Source of the DNA: Morinoia aosen
Lineage: Eukaryota > Arthropoda > Malacostraca > Amphipoda > Talitridae
Assembly (NCBI GenBank): GCA_030386875.1
Contig: CM059575.1
Span: forward strand, 48,638,859 to 48,702,858
Length of the DNA: 64,000 nt
Direction of reading: 5' to 3'
This document shows positions 55,441 through 64,000 of this stretch, in pieces. The number at the start of each line of letters is the position of its first letter. The stretch's first letter is position 1. The position numbers and the translations under genes are program-made. The notes under the pieces were generated by a model. The model saw only the letters and a list, made by a program, of their open reading frames with translations, had not been told where the DNA came from and did no database searches.

Positions 55441-55849
55441 TTTTAAACAATTTAAACAATTTAAAAAATTTATTTACCACAGGTGATACAGAGGTAGAAT
55501 GTTTCTTAAGTCTAGTACAATGGTTAAATTTGAGTATAGCTACCTGTGGGCCCGAACAAGTTCAGCGACTTCTAGGGCATCCTATCATCACGTTATTCTA
55601 AGGTGTACAATAATGTTTAACCTAGTTTACTTAACCTAGTTTCGCATTAGACTGACCATTGAGATAATTTACTCGATATTTTATGCTGTATTTTACAATG
55701 TAGGTCAAATCGGCTATATTTAACAGTATGTTCGATAAAACGATTCAAGAGCAGACTGAAGATCGGTTATGTTACCCAAAGCAAGTTACATTATTACATT
55801 ATCATTAGTACATGAAGGAGGCAAGATTTGACATGGTGATCTTACACGA

Positions 55850-57571
55850 CTAGTATTCTGATGGGAAGTGAGACTCAAGATGTCTTTTGAATACTTTGCA
55901 CGAATTACATTTACGGATCCCCGCAGGTATAGAGTTCCAAGTTTTGGTTCCAACGAAGAGGATGCTGTGTTGCGACCGGGCCTTCGAATAATAAGGAAGC
56001 ATGAATTTACTTTTATTTCGGGTTAAATGGTCGTGATGACCAGTTTGCGCAGTAAATAATTGTCTTAGGCTATTGTCGCCATCATTTCTTAATGTTTTGT
56101 AAATGAAATTACAGATGGAGATTTTGTAGAGATCCGAAAGTTTAAGTATTTGTAAATTTTTGAAAGAATCATTTGTGTGAGCATTATATTCTAGGTACTT
56201 TACCGCTCTGACAGCTCTTTTCTGCAGAGTAAAAATTTTGTTGGTTTTATTTTTATCAGTTTCGTGCCACGCTTCTATTCCGTATTGCAAGTATGGAGAA
56301 ATAAGCGTTCGGTAGAGCATTTGTAAAGCTGTTTCAGGAAGAAAATTTTTAACTTTATTCAGGATTCCGATGGATTTTGATAATTTAGAACTAATATGAG
56401 TGATGTGCTCTTTGAAGGTCAGATGTTTATCTACTATGATGCCCAGAAACTTACATGAGTTGGTTTCTTCGATTTCACCTTCGCCAATTTTAATGCATGG
56501 GAGAGATACATCTTTCTTGTATGAGAATGTAATATAATTTGTTTTATCAATATTAAGGCTTATTTTATTAGCTTTGAGCCACGATGAAACCTTATGAAGT
56601 TCATTATTTATACTCTCCACAATCATAGCGGGATTTTGGTTCGGAAGGACCGCAGAAAGCGTACTGTCATCGGCAAAAAGTATGAATTTGAAGAATGATG
56701 TGGATTTTACTATATCATTGATAAAAATCAGAAACAAAAGAGGCCCAAGAACAGATCCTTGTGGAACTCCATGGCTAATTGTCTGTGGGTCTGATTTTGC
56801 GTCGTCAATGACAACGTATTGCTTCCGATTTGTTAGGTATGATCTGAACCAATCATGGGCAATCCCTCGAATGCCATAACAGTGTAGTTTCGAGAGTAGT
56901 ATTTTATGGTCCACACAATCGAATGCTTTTCGAAAGTCAAGAAATACAGAGAAGACAGGCTTTCCTTCATCTATATTAGAATAGAGGAATTGTAAATGAT
57001 TTAATATAGCCTGTGTTGTGGATTTTTTAGAGCGAAAGCCGTATTGTTTATCGTAAAGAAATTATTTTTGTTCATAATAAGAGTACACTTTTTTATACAC
57101 AATCTTTTCGAATACTTTGCTAATAATTGGTAGTACGGAGATAGGTCGATAATAGTTTACACAGGTTCTTTCACCACCTTTAAAGATAGGGGTTACTCTA
57201 GCAACTTTGAGGGAGTTCGGGAAAGTGCCTAGTGAGAGAGACTGGTTAATAATATTTGATATCAGCGGGGCTACAATGTCAGCAATAACTTTAAGTACTT
57301 TAGTCGGAAACGTTTGTAGCCCACTCGATTTATTTTTCATGTTGTTTATGCACGTAATTACATCGGAGGAGTTTGTAGGCGTAAAGGAAAAGGAGTTGGG
57401 TTCTTGAATATGATCCATAAATTCCAGGTGATCAGTAGGTTCACTTGGAATACCATCAGCTATAGTTTTCCCTACGTTTACGAAGAAGTTGTTAAAGAGA
57501 TTAGCAATTTCGTTCCTCCCCTTGTATTTCACATTATCTTGAATGACATTCAATTTCATTTTCATCGGCAA
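55850..57571 (-). CDS. LINE reverse transcriptase with one in-frame stop
   Basis: The enzyme copies the element's RNA at the nicked target. The N-terminal piece (57571-57062) has EIANLFNNFFVNVGKTIADG, RVTPIFKGGE, NYYRPISVLPIISKVFEKIV. A single TAA (57062-57064, after YYEQK) replaces the serine codon seen in copy 1. The frame then continues FLYDKQYGFRSKKSTTQAIL, SVFLDFRKAFDCVDHKILLS, ISHGVPQGSVLGPLLFLIF, the catalytic FADD (residues 80-83 of the piece starting at 56914), LNIDKTNYITF and KFLGIIVDKHLTFKEH. The conserved C-terminal part HSILFVGTKTWNSIPAGIRK follows. Catalytic aspartates are intact. Without the stop it would be about 574 residues. Confidence 0.9.
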
Positions 57572-58853
57572 TATTCGGTTTACAGCAAGAGTTAAGGAGA
57601 TGCCAAGTCTTTTTAACGTCAGTTTTGAATTGAGTAAACTTGAGCGTAAAGTAGTTCTTTTTTGATGTTCTTATCTGGTTTGTTACATAGATTCTGAATC
57701 GGTTATATGTTTCTCTAGATATTCGCCCTTCGCAAAGGAGGGCTAGGTACGCTTGACGTTTCTTTATATTTATTACGATGTCTCTGGTAATCCAGGGCTT
57801 TTGTTTATTTTTCGGGGTAACTGTACGAGTTACAATTGGGCAACACTGATTGTATGCGGTCATTACAGTTTCCGTCAACTTTACTACTGCTTCATCAATG
57901 CTAGTAGCATTATAATTTTGTTGAGAGATCTGCAATGTAGGCATTGATTCTTCTAGAAAAGTGCGCATTTCTTCAAGATTTGATTCGTTTATTTTACGAT
58001 ATGAGTAAGTTTCAGCCCGTGCCTTGGTGCAAGCAATATAGACATTTTTCTTAATTAGAAAAACTGGGAAGTGATCTGATAAGTCAGAAGTAATTATTCC
58101 AGCAAGAAAATCACTTGGGTTTGTCATAAAGATATTGTCAAGCAGCGCAGCACACTCTGAGGTTATTCGTGTAGGCTTTGTAATGATCGGAAGGAAGGAT
58201 TGAGACTGAAAGGTTGTTAGGAAATTAGAGATTGGGTCATAGCTTTCATGTTTCAGTAGATCATAATTGAAGTCACCGCATATTATTATGGCATTGTATA
58301 AGGGCCTGTTGAACTGAGAAATAATACGATTCAGCTCATTCAGGAAGGATATAGGACAGGCTGCAGGAGGCCTATACACCGTTCCAAGCACAATGCGTTT
58401 ACCATTTCTAGACAGTTCCACGAAGAGTGATTCTATATGATCCTGATTCATTGTTGCACTTGCTATGGTTCTCGAGTCTATGTGGTTAGATATATATGTG
58501 CTGATGCCTCCGCCCCGCTGGTTTTTTCTTAGCGAATGGTAACTGTGATAATTTTCAAATCGAATCATGTTTTTAGTCGAGTCATCTAGCCAGCTTTCGG
58601 TGAAGCTAATCACGTCTAGGTTATATTTAAGTTCAGTAATAGTACATTGTATCTCTTCCAATTTTGGATAGAGTGACCTTTCAGTTCCAACACAGGAGTG
58701 AGAAATCTCGGTCAGTTATTCGTATAGTTTCGTTGAATTTTGATATATTAGTATACCTACACTCTTGAGAGTCGTTTAGGTTTGGATATATTCTGTTCAA
58801 ATGATTGAGATCTGGGTCGATTTCCTCGAATATCTCAGGGTGATCAGTCATTT
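57534..58853 (-). pseudogene. LINE endonuclease with two frameshifts
   Basis: An ATG at 58851-58849 starts MTDHPEIFEEIDPDLNHLNR and runs to FSLLCWN, where a stop and a one-base shift (about 58690) occur. The frame resumes RSLYPKLEEIQCTITELKYN and is open to 57534. Endonuclease landmarks in the 375-residue piece are TESW (21-24), RGGG (49-52), YRPP (95-98), GDFN (129-132), LLDNIFMT (173-180) and SDHFPV (195-200). A second one-base shift at about 57540 separates it from the reverse transcriptase frame, while copy 1 has the two in one frame at that point. The protein makes the first-strand nick at the target. Confidence 0.85.
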
Positions 58854-58860
58854 AAAATTA

Positions 58861-61564
58861 GTAAACAGTAAGAAGTAGGTACTAAAGAGCTTAAACTTCT
58901 TCCGTATCTTTCTTTATTAATGTTTTTCACAATAAACTGGGACGGCCACTCCTGGAAGTTTCTATGAATCGTTATTTTGATAGGTTTGAATCGGTATTCC
59001 AAAAAGAATTTCCTCTGAGTCTCGACGATGGAACAAATTTTCGATACATTTTCTTCGATGATGAACTTTTTTTTTGAAGAGTCAATTGTGTCATTTTTGC
59101 TGATTACAATGATCTTCTCTCCTGCACCCTTAATGTTTATGCTTAATTATTTGGAGGGTATACCAGGTGCGCAAGAAAACATTGAATTCTTTCGTTTCGG
59201 ATGTTCTATGTTATAGTCTCCTACTTCATATATTTAAAAAGTTAATGGAAATTTGAAAGGTATATATTTTAGCAACCACCCTGTATATGAGACCTATGGC
59301 CATTTTTATATGCAAAATGTTATGAGAAATTAATTTCTGCCTTCTTTTTGGAAACTCTCTCTAAAGTGACAATAATGAAAAAACCATGCCTAATTCACCA
59401 AAAAAAACAGAAATGAATTTCCCATGTCATTTTGCGAGTGAAACTGGCCACAACCCTACATACAATGTCACATGGAAGCCACGTGGTTAGGTGCTGGTTA
59501 CGTGGATTTTAGTTGGCAAAATGGATTTACCACTGAATATACTCATCATAGCCATATTAGTACATTGCATGCCGGATTTGATACGTGGGATCCACGTGTG
59601 ATTTCCTATTAGCTACCACATTGCCTTAAAATAAATTTTTCCACATGGGAGGCACGTGTGTATGCAACGTACTTGCTTATGAACGGCTTTTAAGAAAATA
59701 TTGCGTATATATAAATATTAAAATAATTGTTATATGTTTTCGACGAAATGTCAAAGATTCCATTCAGAGCACATATTAAATTCTACATTTATAACCAATT
59801 GCCCGTTTACACATCAGATTATTCCCAAATTTACTAATATTTTCTTGATGGTCAAAAATGTATACGTTATTATTTGTAGTATTCAGGGTCAAGCTGGGAT
59901 AAAAGAAACTCTTTGTGCTAAAAAAATCTAACATTCGCCTTTTCAAGTCTTAGTTGTGTCTTATTCAGTTGTAATGCTCATTTTAAACATTAGTAATAAC
60001 TAATAAGTTAATCATTTCCTATGAAATATATGCTGATAATCTCTTTGAACCAAAAATTGGGATAACTAAATTTTATATATGCGTCTGGTGCGATTTCGAA
60101 AGCTTTCGTAAAATAATACTGAAAGACAGAACACACCAATGAATAAATTGATTTACACACATGAAACTATTTGGATAAGTTTTGACGTTTCGATTTCGAA
60201 AGAATGTGCATCTGGCAACTACCCCTCCTCTCAGACGTTGTGGCGCCTCCTATTCAAACTTCCGTGCTCCGTCTTCCGACCGTGACCGTTACTTAGTTCT
60301 GCTCAAGACGTGATCGGTGTTAATTGTGCTCCTGTATATTTCTAGGAACATCATTCAATTCGCAGTATTAGTGAATCTAAGGGGAAGATAGGGATAATTA
60401 CAAGACGAGCTTTTCACTGTCCATATTAGAGACATTAAAACTGAGCATAGTTCTTATGTGCTGCTGGTTAAAGCGATACGGCTGGTTAATTTGTCTTCAT
60501 TACTTTCTGTTGAACTGTAGCTCATTTTGGTACTGAAGCCATGAACAATAATCCGATTTTATTACAATAATTCTCTCATAAGCACGCCGTTGTGATGAGG
60601 AGTGATGAGTCGCTGGAAATCGTGTAAGATTAATATACAGAGTTCTAGTTCTTATATAAATGTAAACCTTTCGACAGTAATGATAACTTTAATTGCGCCA
60701 TTTCTCGTTTGCGCTGAATGAATAAAATATCTTCTAATTCTTTTTCTTGTAATTCATTTTGTTGCTTTGTGGTACTTATGCTATAAAATATATTTACGTA
60801 AGCATTTAAATTTGAAATACCGCCTAAGAAATCCATTATTACAATTATTGACTGGTAAAATTTTGTTTCTTATTTCATTATTTATTGTGTTGACCTTCAA
60901 TTTGAGGGTTTATCAGTCTTCACATTATGGATGAGGTTTGCGAGTATAATTTATTTTGTCAATGTTTTGCCTGAATTTGTCATGACACAATAGAAATATA
61001 CAATGAAGGACAAATTTACACCCTAAAATGCATAAACATGTATTCACAACCATTATATATGAATTTGAACGAATTGGAAGTGAATTGTTAAAAAATTTTC
61101 ATGCATTTGAGGGGTAAATTCATTCTTCATAGTTCATTTTTATAGAACCATGATGTTTCATATGTGAACATTAAAGTTAGCGCTGCCATTTTATCATATT
61201 TAAGGAATTAAATTTGTTTCTAAGAAAAGTTAACAAAATCCAAGAATGAACAATTAAGCTAGTACAATTTCTCGATTTTGATGGATGAAGTTTGCGGTGC
61301 CATTATATTTTAGGAATTTGATTTGCTTTAATAAAAATGTTACAATTCATAACCGAACAATTCATCTGTCATCTTGATTTTTCGAGTTTGAATATTTATA
61401 TTCCCTGCCATAGTATTGGTGGACTTTAATTTTTTCTAGAAATCATTGCAAATTTAAACGAAAAATTCCTTGCTGACGGTCAGGTTTTTCCATTCCAAAT
61501 TAATGTGGTGGATATCTGCCCTGGAAAAAATTTATGAACGTGCTTTTACTACGAACACCCAAAC
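58861..61564. other. Non-coding stretch with repeated CACGTG motifs
   Basis: No gene recognised. Between 59460 and 59680 the motif CCACGTG or its variants recurs four to five times (GCCACGTGG, TACGTGG, TCCACGTGTG, GGCACGTGTG), and similar motifs return at 63700-64000. A GC-richer patch at 60200-60330 might be a promoter or 5' exon, but no open frame follows. Confidence 0.4.
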
Positions 61565-61716
61565 TGGGTGTCCCCCCAAAATGTCCCCGACTTGTCGGTT
61601 GATTATATCTCCGCAATAAATTAACATATTTGAGATGTCTTTTTTTCACAGTGTAGCAAATTTAGTTTATTTTTCGAATAATTTACGTTTTTGAAAATAG
61701 TTTAATAACCACTTAA

Positions 61717-62406
61717 GTGTTATGACATACTATGCGGTTGCGGCAGCGGGAAACTGTTACCGCGACCGCGCGCGGTAAAAACGCATTTGTAGGTAGATGA
61801 CACATTGGCGCGCTAACCGTGAAGGTTGTCGCGCGTTTTTTCGTACAGGCTGTTTGGAACTCTAAACAGAATGGAGGTTTCACATTTCATAAATGTTGCC
61901 ACTGTGTGCGCAGCTGAGAGCGAAGGATTATTGGATATGCCTCGTGTACGGAGATATTTCGTGCACCCATACAACGTGGCTGAGACAAGTTTCCTCGTTT
62001 TTTATGAAAATATTAGAGAACACAGTGATAAATGAAATAATAATTGCTATTACAAATCAGAAATAATAATATATAATAGATAAAATAATAATAATAAATA
62101 ATATTTGATGAAAATATATGGATATCTTCCTGATATTCTATGGGAAACTAGAAATGAATTGCGTTTACTGCAGCGCTGTGAGCGGCTAACGTTTCACTAG
62201 TTATTACTTTCTGTGTTGACTGCTCTAAACCGCGCCGCGGTAAATCTCCTTCCGCCGACACGCGCGGTAGAAAAAATACCGCGCGCGTTTTCCGCGCCGT
62301 GGTTTCTCTAGTATGTCAGGCCTAGTAAGACAGCACGAGCTGACGGATTTGCGGCTACCGCAGCTTTGCGCGGAAGCGCGTTTTAACGCTTAGTATGTCA
62401 CTACAC
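61717..62406 (+). mobile_element. PIF/Harbinger-type element 3 (690 bp)
   Basis: The ends GTGTTATGACATACTATGCG and, in reverse complement, GTGTAGTGACATACTAAGCG match at 17 of 20. The flanks are TAA (61714-61716 and 62407-62409), and the uninterrupted site is seen in the other arm of the palindrome. Subterminal regions are rich in CGCG, such as CCGCGCGCGGTA. Confidence 0.85.
61826..62035 (+). pseudogene. Harbinger nuclease N-terminal fragment in element 3
   Basis: The frame, most likely starting at the internal methionine of MEVSHFINVATVCAAESEGL, carries RVRRYFVHPYNVAETSFLVF and ends after YENIREHSDK. The RRYxVHPYN block followed by an aromatic linker and an acidic helix start is the N-terminus of a Harbinger nuclease. 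The catalytic part is deleted. It parallels the fragment at 16134-16364 but is a different subfamily. Confidence 0.65.
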
Positions 62407-63216
62407 TAACAGTGATCGATTTACTAAGAGAGGCAGAAAAACTAATTGTTCAAAGGAAAGTTTTAAAAACAACACTGGTGATCTTCTTCATTTCCCAATA
62501 CCTACTGTTAAGAATAATTTCACAATGATGTATCCTACATACCGCCAAGTCTTTAAACCCTCTGAGAGGTTATTTACTTTCTTATTTCATCATTTGAAGA
62601 CACTTAAAATGCAGCTAACTAACTATCAATGAATTTCCATCGTATTGGAATACGAAGCAATGGAAATCTATAAAAAAGTTTGAAAAGCGTTTAATGAAAC
62701 ATTCCCGGAAAGGAACTCGTCATATAAGAAGACTGTGTTTCTCACTGTTAGAAAATATGGAAGAAAATTTAATGCTCTTACTTTTTCACCGCTTTTCGTT
62801 GCTTCATATTCATTCCAATACGATGAAAATTCTTTGATCGTTAGTGAGCTGCATTTTGAGTGTCTTCAGACTTCAAATGATGAAATAAGAAAGTAAATAA
62901 CCTCTCAGAGGGTTTAAAGACTTGGCGGTGTGTAGGATACATCATTGTGAAATTATTCTTAACAGTAGGTATTCAGAAATGAAGAAGATCACCAGTGTTG
63001 TTTTTAAAACTTTCATTTGAACAATTAGTTTTTCTACCTCTTTTAGTAAATCGATCACTGTTAAGTGGTTTTGAACGATTTTCAAAAACTTAAATTATTC
63101 GAAAAAGAAACGAAATTTGCAACACTGTGAAAGAAAGACATTTCAAATATGTTTATTTATTGCGGAGATATAATCAATCGAAAAGTCGGGGACATTTTCA
63201 TGGGACACCAGGTATA

Positions 63217-64000
63217 GCGTGGTATAAGTTATGCCATGGAGGGTTCATAGTCTTTGTTCTTCTTTGAAAGCCTTATTTATAGAAGCATTCCATTTTTGAA
63301 TTTATCTTATTACAAGTCAATGAGTACAAAGAAAATTTGAAATGTTTGAATAATGGAATTATTCACTGCATCTTAGCCTGGCTGTTAACCCTACTTTCTT
63401 CACTCGGGAAAAAATATCGCAATTTGCAAGTTGCTCCGAGATCGTCGGTTGATATTTCATTCACAATGCATGTGCGCCTTTGTGAATTAACAGCCTTGTG
63501 ACATAAATATTAGTATAATACTTGTATATATGTCACTAAAACACGCTACAAAGAGTGGTGGAGGCTGCCATGAAACCCTATGAATACTGAAATGCCATTC
63601 CTTTCGCCACTAATTACTGTCCCGGCTGATAAATTACTGCAAAGCAAGTCGCGAAACAGTTGCATGAGTGTTCATAAAATAACCATATATGGAATCAAGG
63701 ATTAGTGAGGGAGGAGAATGGCATTTTGGGGGGACGTGTTCTACACGTTTGATTGCAAACAGGTAAACTCCTACAAGACATGACAATGCAGCAGCACTGT
63801 CACACCGAAGCGATCAACTAACTTTGATAACCACATGGAAACGGTGTATAATACACGTCAGTAGAATTCATGGTAAGTCTGCTTGATTCATAGATGGAAC
63901 CCACGCGTAATTACCAAATGGATCTTAGCTGGCAGAAGCGAGGGAAAACCATGAGGCATATGGTGTCCATGTAGAACCCACATCCTCGACACGTGTCCTA
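63217..64000. other. Non-coding stretch, nothing recognised
   Basis: AT-rich with some CACGTG-like motifs near the end of the window. No gene seen. Confidence 0.4.

Larger units (their letters stand above)
55443..58853 (-). mobile_element. LINE copy 2, nearly complete (CR1/L2-like)
   Basis: This is the best copy of the family. From its 5' side (58853) it carries an N-terminal coding start, endonuclease, reverse transcriptase, C-terminal domain, and a 3' untranslated region ending in AAACAATTT repeats at 55443. Only one in-frame stop and two frameshifts break the coding region. No separate ORF1 was found upstream, so the 5' end may be incomplete. Confidence 0.9.
61565..63216. mobile_element. 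Palindromic element interrupted by Harbinger element 3
   Basis: The left arm begins CTGGGTGTCCCCCCAAAATG (61565), and the right arm in reverse complement begins CTGGTGTCCCATGAAAATG (about 63216). Both continue with TCCCCGACTT, TTGATTATATCTCCGCAATA and so on. The centre is near 62730. The left arm is interrupted by 690 bp (61717-62406). No coding region is conserved. Target duplication is undetermined. Confidence 0.75.

Noticed and set aside
1..64000. tRNA, rRNA, CRISPR, bacterial promoters or operons
   Set aside because: None seen. The introns, LINEs and animal-type transposons show a eukaryotic nuclear genome.

Overview
This window looks like a transposon-dense, AT-rich piece of a non-model arthropod genome, most likely an insect. 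The evidence is the mix of elements: a CR1/L2-like LINE, a Jockey-type LINE, hAT, PIF/Harbinger, P-superfamily and Tc1-like elements, a SINE family, and several long palindromic elements. Coding pieces have GT-AG introns and there are no operons. The only host-like gene I can support is a split gene at about 31.4-34.0 kb with a DUF4806-like domain. Nearly everything else recognisable is mobile DNA, mostly inactivated. I cannot name the species, and I saw no rRNA, tRNA or CRISPR.

Left third (1-21.5 kb). A plain AT-rich start with an imperfect palindrome (1.1-2.1 kb) leads into a LINE copy whose endonuclease frame is cut at 3231 and resumes at 19001. The 15.8 kb between is a nest of insertions. 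Two PIF/Harbinger-type elements with TAA target duplications sit side by side (3232-17303 and 17307-19000). Inside the first lie a hAT remnant (about 3321-5776) and a 10.3-kb P-superfamily-like element, here called P-A (5784-16103, 8-bp target duplication). P-A itself holds many copies of one SINE family, a TTAA-flanked element and a TAA-flanked MITE.

Middle (21.5-37 kb). A frameshifted DDE-type transposase gene (22.2-24.6 kb) is followed by a large foldback element with about 1.38-kb inverted arms (25160-30045, 9-bp target duplication). One arm is split by a possible solo LTR that itself carries a hAT copy. A second, smaller inverted-repeat element (30055-30596) abuts it and shares the 9-bp duplication. 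The DUF4806-like gene and a Tc1-like transposase relic follow.

Right part (37-64 kb). A second P-like element, P-B (36894-46339), lies in the opposite orientation to P-A. It contains a 5'-complete but 3'-truncated Jockey-type LINE on the minus strand and a further run of SINEs. After it come an old LINE fragment (48.2-50 kb), a 5'-truncated LINE copy interrupted by a TA-flanked palindromic element (51400-52640), a second Tc1 relic, a decayed gene of an arthropod repeat-associated protein family (53.9-55.1 kb), a nearly complete LINE copy (55443-58853, minus strand), and a palindromic element (about 61565-63216) carrying a third Harbinger derivative (61717-62406).

These pieces do not form a pathway. 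The window records successive transposition, and insertion order can be read from which element interrupts which. The least ordinary items are the paired long P-superfamily elements, the foldback pair with a shared 9-bp duplication, and the SINE family, which lies parallel to element transcription in both P-like hosts.
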